64,000 nt of DNA from Rhodocollybia butyracea. Taxonomy: Eukaryota; Basidiomycota; Agaricomycetes; Agaricales; Omphalotaceae. The position numbers and the translations under genes are program-made. The notes beneath the pieces are model-generated. The model did no database searches. It saw nothing but the letters and a program-made list of their open reading frames with translations, and had not been told where the DNA came from. The stretch is from positions 62,001 through 126,000 of the forward strand of contig JADNRY010000001.1 in the NCBI GenBank assembly GCA_015501585.1, given 5' to 3'. This document shows positions 19,743 through 32,138 of the stretch, in pieces (position 1 is the stretch's first letter; every line of letters starts with the position of its first letter).

Positions 19743-22700
19743 ATGCCCACCGCGTTGGCCTCACAGCTTGCTTCGCAGGCTTCTCTTAATGCCCAGCTGC
19801 TCTCAGATAGGAGCAAAACCCGTGGCAAACACGCTTCAGTCGAATCTTATCTTTTCGCAAACTCACGAGAAGCCGCTGAACATGACCTCGACTCAATATT
19901 CGCCCTTGGACGCAGTGGCTTTGATGCTTTATCGATCATAATTCCTCAGCTGCATGAGTACGAAGAAAGTCTGTTTTCTTATCACGCAAAGAATATAGAC
20001 CGGACACTACTACCCATAGACGCTGGCCGCGATCTTGACACAGTTTTGGACGGTTGTTTACAGGAAATTGGGGCGTATCTACTAGAAAGTGCAGCGTCAA
20101 AGATGCTAGAATGGCTTGTACGAAGATTCCGTGTCAACGAATTCAACGTCCGTGCCGTCGTGGCCTTGTTTCTACCATACCACGAAACGCAGCATTGGGG
20201 CAAAATGCTTACTATTCTTCATCTGGACAAAGAACCCGTGTTCAAATTCCTCGTTCCTCACCAGAAACAGGCCCAGAAACCTACTTCTGCAGTTGATTTG
20301 ATTCTTCCGAGGCAGGCTTTAGTGCAGGCGATGCTTCGCGATGGTGATGTCGCGAGACTTGTTGTGGGGCTTTTGAGTACCGCGCTGAAAGGGCAGACGG
20401 AGGGCTCTTTCTCTCGGGGAAAATATTATAAAACGTTGGTAGCCTTTTGGGCTGCAACGATGCACGATTTTGTTCTTGCGCATGGATCTAATGGATCCAA
20501 GAGTATGTCGGAAGGCACATCAGCGTTGGTGTTCTCTGCAGTACTACAGCCACTGTCGATAATACCGAAGATGAAAGCCAAGGCCTCGAAAAAAGGAAAG
20601 AGTATAAAGTACGAGAGTATAGAACGAGATACCGTTGTAAGTTTCAATATCTTTCGAGGGAATACAAATAATGATCTTTCTTTCAGTTCACATCGTACAT
20701 TCTTCTTGCTGCTCTATCTTCACGGTCTTCACATTCCCTCACCCCTGCTGCCTTGAAAATAATTATTTCTTCCCTGGTAGGAGCAGCAGCTTCAGGAACT
20801 GGGATTGGTGCTCCACAGTTGGTGAAAACCCTCGTAGCGGTTTGTGCATCTCAAAACGAACTTCCGGAATCTCACTTTTCAGAAGGTGAAGAGATACTGA
20901 CAAAGTTGCTCGCTATTCCGTGAGTCGGTTTTGTACAACCAAATACACACATACCTCATGCTACACAGCGATGTCCTCCCGGAAATTGTTCAGGCCCTTG
21001 GCTCGTGGGATGGTGCCGAAAAAATCTTTGTGCCGTTTACCGGAGTTGTAGTTGACTGGCAAGCTATTATTATATTCCTTCTACCATTTTTTTCTAAAGC
21101 GATGACTTTAGGCTATCCTCATCCGATGTTACTAAAGCTTCGCAAAGCTATCACGTCCTTGAAATAATTCTCAGTTCTGCAGTCCCCCCTTCCGTTGCCC
21201 TGATTCATCGTATTACCTCTTCACTTCTTCGTATCGCCACCACCTTCCCCAACTCTTCGGAAAGCATACGTTCACTGCTGTCGATCGTTCACCAAAGATA
21301 TCCCTCGGTCCTTAAAGCTACGCGAGGTGATCTTGAAGAGAATGATGATTTTGATGAGCAAAGGATTGACGCGCTTCTGCTGTCATTATCTATCCCGAGC
21401 TCCACACCGTCGTCCTCGAAATCTAGTGAAAAAATCCGCGAAGCGTTATTGGCATCGTCCAACGCTGACTCTTCCGTTCGTTTAAATGGGGTGAAATCAC
21501 TATTAACCCTCCTCCGAAACGGCACCGAGTTGGAATCGATGTCTGACGCCCTCTTGGCGCGCACTGTTGACTCTGATATAACAGTTTTAGAAGCTCTATA
21601 CGACCATACCGACCAGGGGAGTGGTTTTGAAAGTGTCATCTTGTCCACAAAGCACAACGCCTCTTACTACCTTGAATTGCTCAGTGGTGTTCTTTTCCCA
21701 GCTCCTTCTGTGGACACATCCGAAGTGATAAAACCACCCAAACGCGCAGTCGTCAAAGCTCATCTCGCATTCGTTGTTAAATATCTAACCACTGCCCAAC
21801 CGACCTGGAATAGTGATTGGAACAACGATGTCTTTCATCGCATTGTATTTCCTTACCTTATTTATTCGAAACCTAGAGGAAAAACAACGGATGCTGTTTG
21901 GGAGATACTCAAAGAGACTGGAAATATTCATCCATGGATTGTTGGATGTGTTGAACACACGGGAGCAGTGAGTGAAGTGGATGACGAGGTGGAAAGGATG
22001 CAGGCATTGAATACGACGCTAGGCGAACGCATTGCTGGTACGTTCATTCTCAATGTTGATGGAAGTTATTGGCTTATTTTTCCCCTCTAGCCAATATTCT
22101 CGCTCAAAAGTCTTCACAAGATGCAGATTCCGATTACATCGAACTCATTTCAAAACTTGTCGATGCGAACTCTTATGTCCGTATCTCTGGTCTTTTAATC
22201 ATTAGAGCAATGATTGCCTCCGCCGACCCTGCCACCGCGGTAAATTTCGCTTCCAAGGTTCTGGATGCGATTTCCCAAGAGAAGCGATCCCAACAACTCC
22301 AGATTCAAGTGAATGAGACCAACCTGGATGAAACTCTATCCAAAAAGCTTGCCGTTCAGATAGTGACCAAGCCCAACAACAAGGCCATTGAAGGTCTTCT
22401 GTACCTAGCCCTTCTATCCGATATTGCTATGTTGCAGCCATCAGGAACGAAGGATACTGTCAATTGGGTTTATCCGGCCTCCAAGCCGGATGTTTATGCC
22501 TTCCTTATGCAGCGGTTGTACCTCTGTACAAACACTATGATGCTATCCAGTGCACCTCAGGCGAGAATGCATGTCATCAGCGCTCTGTTTACCAGTCTCG
22601 GCGCAGAGGCGGGTGTGTTCCTCGTCGGCGTTTGGTTGAACTCTGGTTTAAAAAGTAACAAGGATGAGGATACACCGTTGAGCTCTGCAGTTCTGTCCCA

Positions 22701-25700
22701 TCTCTCGGCATTCCTTCAAGCCCACCTCAAACTTGTATCTGGAGAAGGTCGTGCTGTCGACTTCCAGACCCTTCTTCCCACTATAATCATTGCGCTCTCG
22801 AACCCGTCGCAGGATGTTAGGAAGGCTGCGGTGGAGTGTTTATCTATCCTGAAAGAACTGAGTGTCAGCGACGATGGAAAAGGGCGCAAATTTGAAGAGG
22901 TATATGCGTTTGATAGGGTCTATGGTAAGGCTTCTTTGCTTCCATGTAATCGCGGTTATGTTTGACTTTATAATGCAGGTGACAATCAAAATGGATCGGA
23001 ATTGCAATACCTTTTTCCAGATGATCTTGCAGTGTATATCGCTTCTCTCGTTGAGATGCGAGAACACTGCGTATCGGATAGAGAGTATATTGGTGCATGG
23101 CACGCGGAACAATTTGCTTCGTCGTAAGAATTGTTTCCTCTCACTTGTCCTACTCTTACACTTCTATAGCGATAAAAATCAAGAAAAATCATCAATTAAA
23201 TACCGCACGCACGTCCTGTGCTACCTTCTCTCGCACGTCAACACTCTCAGTGTACTTCCGGAGGCCCAGGCTGCAATGTTACGAATGATCTCTCCATGTT
23301 TCTCCCTGACCCAACAACAATCTTCCAGGAAGGTTTCGAATGACAAGAGGAAGGCTTCCCCTGAATTCACAGCAGCGCTTTCATTGCTTCCCTTTTTGCG
23401 TACTTTCGCGGCCGGAGTTTCTGGTTCAACGTCGCGGAATCAAAACGAGAAGAATGTAGAGGGCACAATCAGTTCAGCGAAATTGGCATTAAAAGTGGTG
23501 TTTGGTGATCCCGGTATATTTCAGCTGGAGGATGCAGAATACAAGGGAGGAAAACTTTGGGATGTTTTGTGTGCACTTCTGAAGAAAGTGTTTAGCGGAG
23601 ACGGTAAAGACGATGACGCCTCCTTGCTTTTCTGAAGTACTGATCTATTGAACGTTACAGATGCGTTTGCGCCCCTTCGTTCTGTTCTTTCTGATTGTGC
23701 CACAAGAATGTGGAGCTTTGCGGCACTACGCAAAGAGAAACGGGTGGAGCTCATCGACGTCGTCGTCGGCGCTGCTGTTGTCAGTGATACCCAAGCTCAG
23801 ACTATAAACGAGGTGACCTCTGGTTTAATTATCCTTCTTTCTATGTGTACTGACGTGATGTAGGCCTCGCCTGTCAAATCGTTGTTATCCAACTTTTTCG
23901 GAAGATTTGTAGATGACCAGGCGCAGATAATTATCGCGGTACTGAATAAACATGGAAAAGCTCTGGCAGAAATTATTGAAGGCGATGTCTCTGTATCAAG
24001 ACCGAAAGCGAAGAAACCAAGGGTTGACTCGTCGCAGGGTGATGCGTATGTTTTCCTCTACTCTGATAATCTCACCTCATTCAACCTTGGTTTAGCGCCA
24101 CAGATTCATCACCAGAAGAGCAGACCAACACATTCCAATCTTTGAGTGTTATAACTGAAGTATTAGCCTCACTATCCATCACATCGACTGCAAGCTCGAC
24201 TACTAAAACTGAGCTCAGCTCCTTACCGCCCTCGTTCGATCTAATTACGCACCTACTCGAAACACTATCTCAAGTTCTTCGTTTCCAAGCTTCCGGTGCC
24301 TTCATCGACGGGTCCGTCCCAGTTGATTTTGTCTGTCAAAACATTATGTCCACTATCGATGGAGTTGCAGTTGGTGTTCGGGATCCACCGAATCTTACTC
24401 CAACACCAATCCGGTTAGATGTCCTGGTTGAGATCATTCGTGTATCCGCGAACCCCCAGACTCTCCATCAATCTCTACTACTTATTGCAGAGTTGGCAAG
24501 ACTCGCCCCAGAGAGCGTTTTGCGGAATGTAATGCCGGTGTTCACGTTTATGGGTGTAGGAGCAGCTTCCACGGCAGGAGGAGGCAAGAGCGGAGCTGAA
24601 GGAGGTGGCGGGACATCTGCTATGTTGAGTAGAGATGATGGTTATGGATGGAGAATTGTTCAAAAGGTATCGTTACTTTAACAAACTCCCGAAATCGCAT
24701 AGCTGATTCATTCTCTTCAGACCGTCGATAGCATAGTGCCCGTCATGGTCTCATCCCTGAAAAAGTCGCATCCTTCAAGTGGCTTAGATCTTTATATCGG
24801 AGCTCGAGACTTTCTAAGGGTTTTCACCGATGCTGCGAACCATATCCCAAGGCACCGGCGAACAAAGTAATTTCCGTCTTTCTTTTCATCTCAGTATAGT
24901 ATTAATGCATTCTGAAAGCTTTTTCTCTCATCTTATCACTGTTTTGGGCCCGAAGGATTTCCTCGCCCCCGTTTGTCTTCTCCTGATAGAAAAATCGGCC
25001 AACAAGATCGTGCGCAGTCATCAGCACCTCCTCGGCACTGGGAAAACAAAAGAAAAAGATTCGGGAGATGCTCAGAGTGTGCTGGCATTGCCTACTTCCC
25101 TAGTGCACCACTTCGAACCCTGGCTCCAAATTTGGGTGAGTCACACGCATGTGAATGCTTAATATTTTATCGCCCATTGAACCTTTGCGTCTTAGGTTTT
25201 GGCGGAAATGCTTCGTGAAAGTGAACGTTTACTGCAACGGGCTATATCACCTGATAATAATGGCAAAACGCTTCTAGACGATTCCTCGTACGTGACCAAA
25301 TGAATCGCCTCATCGCATTGAGTATATTCACTTTTATTGTAGGTTTGAAGAACATTCCGTTTCACCTTCTATCCTATACAGGCGTCGTGCTCAGGCTATC
25401 GTCATCTTTGTGGGATATGCTGCAAAGACATTCCCTATCTCCCCCAGCACTTCAATCCTAAATCCAGATGCTATGGATGTAGTACCGGAGAATACCAATC
25501 TCAGTGACGTTGTTTCTATCCTCATCGCGCTTTCTACAAATAGTACATTAGGAGGGAGCACCGAAGTCAAGATTGAAGACGTTAGCAAGAGTGCACGGCT
25601 ATCGATGGCGCGCGTTCTGAATGTCATGTCTGCTACCGACTTTATCGAAACGGTGCTGCTTATGCTTTCGAATGAAAATCAACTGGTAAGTTAACCTAAT

Positions 25701-27575
25701 CTCAATCCCTAATAAATGCTCAATCTTTGAACAGATCCAAGAAGGCGCCCTTTCTCTTTTAAGCACTCGCTTACCGCGCGTCGCTGCCTCTGTCCGCCAA
25801 AGTGCTGTCACTTCCGTTACCAAAATATGTGACCTTTTGCATAATATTTTGTCCAAGCAACCGGGTGCATCTCTCACAACGTCAGCATTCAATGCTATCC
25901 GAGCCATTGGTTCAACCTTGTGTTCTGGAGAGGAAAGTTGCATCACGGCGCTTGTTCCTCTGCTGGTTAAAGCTTTGAATAACAAGACGGCTTTGGAAAT
26001 TGTTTCTGCTGCTATTGGGGCGTTGGTGCCACTACCGTATGCGTTTTTATTTCACTTGATGACATTGACGAAGCTCATGGATGTGATTTAGTGCCAAGTT
26101 GGGTCCTCGTCTGATCCCACATTTCCGAGAAATTGTTTCTCAATCCGTGTCGCTGCTCCGAGAAGGCCCAGCAGGTTTGTTGTTCCCTGTGTTCGATCGA
26201 TGTGTGCTGACCTGCTTCACAGGCATTACCGCAGATACGGTACAACTCTTGCATCATCTCCTGGCTTCGATCCCCACGTTCTGGAGTGCAACTGAGGTTA
26301 CGCATATTACCAAGCTCTATCTTGAGCTCTGCGTGTCTTCTGGCAAGCCCCCAGTCGAAATATCAAATTTGATGAGATCTATCTCGAAGAAAGCTCCCTC
26401 GAAAATTCTGTTGCCTACGTTGTGTGACTTGTGGCGTTCGCTGGAAATTGTGCCAAATATAGTATGTGTTCTATGGCTTCTAATGCTACCTAGGTTGATT
26501 GTTTTGCAGCACGCGTTGGCTGGATATTTTGACCTTTTAAAACGATCTATCCGCAATGCAGGTCGCCCTGCAGTTCAAGATAATCTTCGTGCACTGTTCA
26601 GTGTCTTCATAAGCGCATTTGAAGTAGTTTCTGTACTGGAGGTCTCTGAAGTGAGTATACTTGAAATTCAAGCTTCAATATTTGCTCACGAGTAAGCTAG
26701 GCTACCACACAGACAATCTCGGCATTTGTCGGCTCGTTGTAAAGCTGAATGAATCTTCGTTCCGACCACTATTCAGGCGGTTGTACGATTGGGCCTTTGC
26801 GGGTGAAAGTGGCAAGTCTTTCGAGGGTTGTTTCAACTGCGAACACTCATACTTTGTTCCTAGATCCGAAAATTCAGATCATGTTCTGCCATATCTTCTG
26901 CGGACTTCTTGATTACTTCAAGGTATGTTCTTTTTGAACATTGCGATCCGTACTTATTTTTTTCCGTAGGGCCTGATGAATCCTTACATGAGCATGCTCC
27001 TACCGCCATTGACTGATATCCTCAAAAACTGTATCAGTGCGGATTCAGCAGAGATTAAGGACTTGTTATCCCCAGTTTTGGAAACTCTTTCCAAGAGTCT
27101 TGCTTGCGACGATGGTAGTACGTTGACTTTAGTCTGACGCATCTGTAAACCTATCTAACGACTAACGATGAATCTTAGGTTTCTGGCGAGACGACAAAAT
27201 CCGACAGCTCTCATCCACCTTGATCGCACTAATTCCTGGTTGTGCGAAGCTGAGCCAGAACGACACGGCCAGAACACTACTCCAAGATTGTCTAGTTGCG
27301 GGAGCAGAGAGCGTCACAGACGACAATGTGCTCAAAGCTATGAATCTTGATATCCTGATGCATACGCGTTCTGAAGATGTTAAAACGAGACTGTTTGCAT
27401 TGATATGTGCGGACACGCTTTGGCGCGCACATGGGCGAAGCTTTTGGGTTTCGTTTCAGAGACGACGACGTTCATTGCGGAATGCTGTGAAGATGAGAAT
27501 GATCTAGTTACAAGAGAGTCGTTCAAGTTGAAGGATGCAGTAGAGAGTGTCGCAGGAAGTATTAGTGGACTGTAG
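19743..27575 (+). CDS. UTP10: U3 snoRNP/SSU processome subunit UTP10 (HEATR1)
   Basis: Large HEAT-repeat protein of the t-UTP complex that joins nascent pre-rRNA and supports Pol I transcription and 18S processing. The ATG at 19743 gives MPTALASQLASQASLNAQLL; an upstream in-frame codon at 19710 is TTG, so it was not used. The N-terminal region holds the family block FALGRSGFDAL and the signature MLEWLVRRFRVNEFN followed by VVALFLPYHETQ. The long middle is a solenoid of leucine-rich helices, for example PSQDVRKAAVECLSILKEL. The C-terminal BP28CT-type region includes FRPLFRRLYDWAF and DPKIQIMFCHIFCGLLDYF, and the last exon ends SVAGSISGL. About twenty introns break it up. The expected size, about 2,000-2,250 residues, matches the family. 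No frame disruption is needed. Confidence 0.93.
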
Positions 27576-27620
27576 ATTCTGTAGCATCAAAATCTTTACA
27601 ATCACGGGCGCTAAATGATC

Positions 27621-28351
27621 ATGTCCTCTTCAATTGAGAAACCAGTTGAACCTCCTTCGGCTTCCAGTGGAGTTCTTCCTGTATACGCGTCACTGGACAT
27701 TGACGCGCCTATCGAGGATGTTTGGAATGTTATGACGAATTTTCCTGATTATGGCAGTTGGTGAGCATATGTTGTAAACGGGACGTCCTTTTTCTTAAAT
27801 AACACCCAGGAATCCTTTCATGTACGCGCCCCGAATTAATCTGAGCCCAACATCGCGTTGAACGAATACTAGTCGAAAGCAAACCATCCTTGTATCTCCA
27901 TCCTCAGTGCCAGTACCTCTGACAGACCAGACGCCTCACGCAGGACAGTACATGCTTTTGTACGTGCATACGCCGCCTCGACTGAGAGAACCACATTTCC
28001 TGTTCAAACCGTTTCAAGTATCGCAGACCGTTGTTCGTTTGAAACTTGTGGACAATGAAAAGCATCGGCTGGCCTGGCGAACATACGGGCTTCCAGAGTG
28101 GCTGCTATGGTGCGAGCGTTGGCAAACGCTGACTGAACATGGAAAGGGCTGCAAATATGAAAGTTATGAGGTGTTTGGGGGATTAGTGGCATACATGATG
28201 TGGGCTATCTGTTTGAAGGTACTACTGTTGAAAGGTGTGACCGAGATGGCAGAAGCATTAAAGTTAAAATCACAAAAGGTGAGTACCAGTTGTATTGTCT
28301 TTGCAGGATTGTTAATTAATGATATTGTAGAATTACATTAAAGGCGATTGA
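27621..28351 (+). CDS. SRPBCC/START-like protein, copy 2
   Basis: Paralog of the gene at 19,033-19,647, on the opposite strand beyond UTP10. It starts MSSSIEKPVEPPSASSG; an in-frame ATG at 27615 would add two residues. The motif LDIDAPIEDVWNVMTNFPDY continues over two introns as GSWNPFIRKQTILVSP. The conserved centre HRLAWRTYGLPEWLLWCERW and CKYESYEVFGGLVAYM match copy 1, while the loop between is longer (HTPPRLREPHFLFKPF). A last short intron could use either of two acceptors, giving a tail of NYIKGD or a two-residue end; I prefer the former. It lies about 45 bp downstream of UTP10. Confidence 0.78.
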
Positions 28352-28390
28352 AACTATACAATTATACATTTGAGTTTTGTGGTCAAGTGT

Positions 28391-28909
28391 TTAATCGTGT
28401 AATGCCCTGGCCTCGCCCTGAGCTGCAGCTTTGCCACCAGTCTCCCTCAGTTCGCCCTTCTCATGCATCTGTGGTTTGTTGGTAGCTTTTCCAACAACCT
28501 GAAGGAAACATTAGAGTCATAACAGGTACCAGAGTTGGATTACACTGACCTTCTGTGTCTTTCCAACAATCTTGTCCATCATCGAAGCCTTGCCCTCAGG
28601 CAGGTCCGCGTTTCCACGTACTGCGACTCCACCGGCAGAAGTAGGCTGCACGTCCATCGGACGTTCTTCGGTGAACGCGTTCTGTTTGGCGTGCTGGTCA
28701 TCAGCAGCGGCCATTCCAGGATGTTCATGAGCAAACTGCTCTTCTGTCCGCTCGTTCCAAGTACTGGGTGTGCGCTCCATGGTTTCAGCGCTGTAGTCTA
28801 CGGTGTCGACACCACGCTTGGCACCGGGAAGCGGGTCATTAGATTGGTGTACATGGTGCGAGGGACGTGTAGCGTCGTTGGTAGAAGAAAAGTTGTCAAA
28901 TCCGGACAT
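28391..28909 (-). CDS. CsbD-like small hydrophilic stress-type protein
   Basis: A short soluble protein with a C-terminal repeat-like block, MMDKIVGKTQKV joined across an intron to VGKATNKPQMHEKGELRE, then TGGKAAAQGEARALHD. The pattern of amphipathic, alanine/lysine/glycine repeats resembles CsbD-like fungal proteins often induced by stress; the function is not defined. The N-terminus MSGFDNFSSTNDATRPSHHV and the acidic middle look disordered. The start at 28909 is the first ATG, and one intron (about 28,500-28,550) is inferred. About 155 residues. Confidence 0.75.
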
Positions 28910-29192
28910 GTTTGTAGTGTTTTGGTATGGGTTTATTTTTGTTTCTTTAAATACTGGACAGTGGATCACTGCGTCACTACTCCGTCATAATGGAGACAAG
29001 ATGACATCAGTGGTCCGGTCAAAGCTAGATATTTGGTACTTGCCATATTGGGTAAATGCCTACGGACATATGACTCTGTGCGAAAGTTTTTCGCAAACGT
29101 TAGTCACGATTATTAACAGTTGGTCAGCTGTGCATGCTTCGTCATGCTGGCGTACAATATAAATACAGGACTGGAATAAAGGAAACCGCAAC

Positions 29193-30138
29193 ATGACCCA
29201 ATCAAAGCAATCTCATCCAGACGCGGATGTTTACCCAGAAGCCACAGGTCCGGCGAAGAACCTCGTTCTCGGTAAATTGTCTTCATAGATAAACAAAACT
29301 ACTCATCTGAACATTATTTGAAGCACACGCCGACGAACAGCCTCTAAAACTCTATGGAAGTTGGTTCTGCCCTTTTGTCCAACGGGTATGGACTGTTCTC
29401 GAGGAAAAGAAGATTCCTTATCAATATATCGAAGTCAACCCGTACGAAAAACCTGAAAGCCTCATGAGACTCAATCCCCGTGGCCTTGTACCAACTCTTC
29501 AGTACCAGGGAAAGCCTCTATACGAAAGCACTGTCATTGGAGAATTCCTCGAAGACGCTTATCCGGATCACACTCCACACTTGGTCCCCGAAGACCCTTA
29601 CAATCGAGCTCGTATCCGTATCTGGACGGACTTTGTGACAAGCAGGATTATTCCAAGCTGGCATCGGTTCTTGCAGTTCCAGCATAAGGATGGCCAAAGT
29701 GAGCAGGAGGCAATGGAAGGACTGAAGAAAGTCAGAGATGCGTGGCTGGGGCACATCAGAGAGTTTACACAGGAGATGGATGTAAAGGGTCCGTTTTTCG
29801 CGGGGCCTGACCTGGGTTGGATTGATATTGTTGTTGCACCTTGGATGGTGAGTGCATACTACGCTTCAAATTATCCTTCATAAACCTGTTTACAGCTTCG
29901 TTCATGGGTATTTGACTATTATAAAGGCGGATCGGGTATTCCGGAAGAAGGACAAGAAGGAGATGACCAAGTTTGGAAGCGATATCGGAAATATAATACT
30001 GCCATTCATGAACGCAGGAGCATCCAGGAGACCACGAGTGAACGGGAACATTATTTACCGATATACCAGCGTTATGCGGACGATATAGCTCAATCAGAGA
30101 TGGCGAAAGCTACGAGGGAAGGAAGAGGCGTTCCTTAG
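29193..30138 (+). CDS. Omega-class-like glutathione S-transferase
   Basis: Cytosolic GST with the omega-type cysteine active site, likely for thiol transfer or dehydroascorbate-type reduction. It starts MTQSKQSHPDADVYPEATGP. After the first intron comes PLKLYGSWFCPFVQRVWTVL, where the cysteine of CPF is the expected catalytic residue of omega/GTT-type enzymes. The G-site signature is NPRGLVPTLQYQGKPLYEST and VIGEFLEDAYPDH. The all-helical domain includes FVTSRIIPSWHRFLQ and GPDLGWIDIVVAPWML, the latter spanning the second intron, and the last exon ends ATREGRGVP. Three exons; length about 270 residues, slightly long for the class because of N- and C-terminal tails. Confidence 0.88.
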
Positions 30139-30629
30139 TAGATAAATTTTATATCATTGAACCGATTGTTCTTACCGAACCCAAGTACAACGAGAGGCGG
30201 GAATAAGCGCTTAATCCATCAATCCCGATGTTTATCAAACAAGCCGAAGCAAGCCGAAAGCGGGCGGATACGCGGCATTTCCGAAGCAATCATGTGATGG
30301 GAAAACGTTCGTTGATCCAATTTACCCTCTTGAACTCAAACACTCATCTGGTTCGCCGCACCTGTGCTTCCGTTAGGTATGCACTCAAAATGATTCCCAA
30401 TCTATTACTATCCTCTAAAAAAATTCTTTTTTCAACTAGCCTTTGCGATAAAATTCGTAATTTATACGCAAATTCAAAAACGCGTCGCGTAGTGAGTGAA
30501 GCCCCTTTTGATGTTGGACGCGACATTCATATGCAATCGTGACATCTTAGTTATATCAACGCTTTCCACGCGTTCTGTCCTTTGTCTTTCCGTTTACCCG
30601 TCTACGAGTTTCAACTTCTTTGCATCGCA
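30139..30629. other. Intergenic and promoter region before H2A.Z
   Basis: About 0.5 kb with no gene. A pyrimidine-rich run lies just before the ATG at 30630, including CTTTGTCTTTCCG. The phrase AAGCCGAAGCAAGCCGAAAG at 30,240-30,260 is a short duplication. No RNA gene is seen. Confidence 0.4.
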
Positions 30630-31178
30630 ATGGCACCTCAAGCTAAAGCTGGTGGCAAGTCCAGGGGTTCCGGCGGGGCCGCCGCAGCTGGTGCTTCCGA
30701 TAACCAAACCAAGTCTATTACTAGGAGTCAGAGGGCAGGGTTGCAGGTCAGCTATACTCCGAATTTTGACTACTCCGTTTGTGCTGATTTAAATGGTCAA
30801 GTTCCCCGTTGGACGTATCCACAGATATCTCAAACAGCGGACTCAGAACAATGTTCGAATTGGGGCTAAAGCTGCGGTGTATACTTCTGCCATTTTGGAA
30901 TACCTTACTGCTGAAGTTTTAGAGCTTGCCGGTAAGTATCTTTATTCCCGAACCTTTTCCTACCAGATTTAACGCTTAGGGGTATAGGAAATGCGTCAAA
31001 GGATCTTCGTGTCAAGAGAATTACACCCCGGCACTTGCAACTGGCTATCCGAGGCGACGAAGAGCTAGATACCCTTGTTAAAGCCACCATTGCTGGCGGA
31101 GGTGTGCTTCCGTTCATCCACAAGAGCCTCACGGCGACAGTCGCTAAAAACGCCGCCGCGGCTAAGAATGAGGCCTGA
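30630..31178 (+). CDS. HTZ1: Histone variant H2A.Z
   Basis: Nucleosome subunit deposited by SWR1 at promoters. Three exons give a 145-residue protein: a lysine/glycine/serine tail, [11 protein letters not shown] joined to [13 protein letters not shown], then [20 protein letters not shown] joined to [14 protein letters not shown]. The hallmark H2A.Z block [20 protein letters not shown] and [14 protein letters not shown] identifies the variant over canonical H2A. The tail after that is longer and alanine-rich ([15 protein letters not shown]) than in yeast or human. Loop 1 ([15 protein letters not shown]) differs from the usual arrangement RTTSHGRVGATAAVY, but this is not a defect. An ATG at 30630 was chosen as the first with a normal tail. 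Confidence 0.96.
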
Positions 31179-32138
31179 GTGTTTTATTGAACCTTTTTGG
31201 TAACTTCCTATTCGTAAGTATTCTGCAGCTTCGCTGTACGACAGTCAGTATGTCTGTCGATTGCTTCTGTTACTTTAGTATGTACATACATATCTTTTGC
31301 GGCTTTAGTTCCTTGTAAGAACTTTACTTACCTTTTGCCCGTTGTATAAATGTTGTTTGTATTCTGAATTGCCTGTTGCTGCCGCTCTATAGCTCTATTT
31401 TATCTGGAGTTTTCCTGAATGTACATTGGAATGATAGATGCATAGCACACAGCAACAAATTTTGGGATCTGTCACTTCAAGAGATGTGCAATCCATGGTT
31501 TGACATACTTACCATGATTTTGAGGTTTTGAAGGATTTGAGCTGATGATTGATTCATAGTTGTAGTTGAACAGCAGTGGCTGACTTGGTTGAGTTGACAT
31601 TTGTGCAGAAATAACCTCTGAAGTTTGAAATCTTGATGCAGATGTCCAAAGATATCTGAACCTCAAGCTGACTTCGACAGAGGATTAAGGACTTGGGCAT
31701 AAAGATGAACAGTCACAATGCATTATCTGTGTCAATCCAGACGTGGAGAAATCGAAAGTTGGCCAGCGACTCGGTACCGCAGCAATAACGCTATCCAAGG
31801 CAAGTTTATCATAGATGGATTACTCTGAGATCTGAGCGCTGGTCGAAGAAGCAGCATCTACTAAACCCTAAAGTGGAGCTGCTGGAAAGCCCGGTCTTGT
31901 CGCAACCAAGAATCAAGAACCAAGAAAAAATCGGCATTAATCCTGTCACCAAGGGTGTGTCTGTCCGAAAAATTCGCTGAACCGAACGCGAACGCTGCAG
32001 GCACTTGTTCATCGGTCGTCCTGAAAGTGTCAAGAGAGCCGTGTCTCCAGGTGCTGTTGCGAGGGCAGCACGTGACGTTGAAGCTTTTGTCAGTAAAACC
32101 GTACTTTACCAATTGCCAACAACGAGCTAGTCTATACT
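31179..32138. other. Intergenic spacer before the KIN4-like kinase
   Basis: About 0.96 kb without a recognisable gene. A few short frames on the minus strand have no motif. The likely promoter lies in the last few hundred bases, but I see no clear TATA box. Confidence 0.4.
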
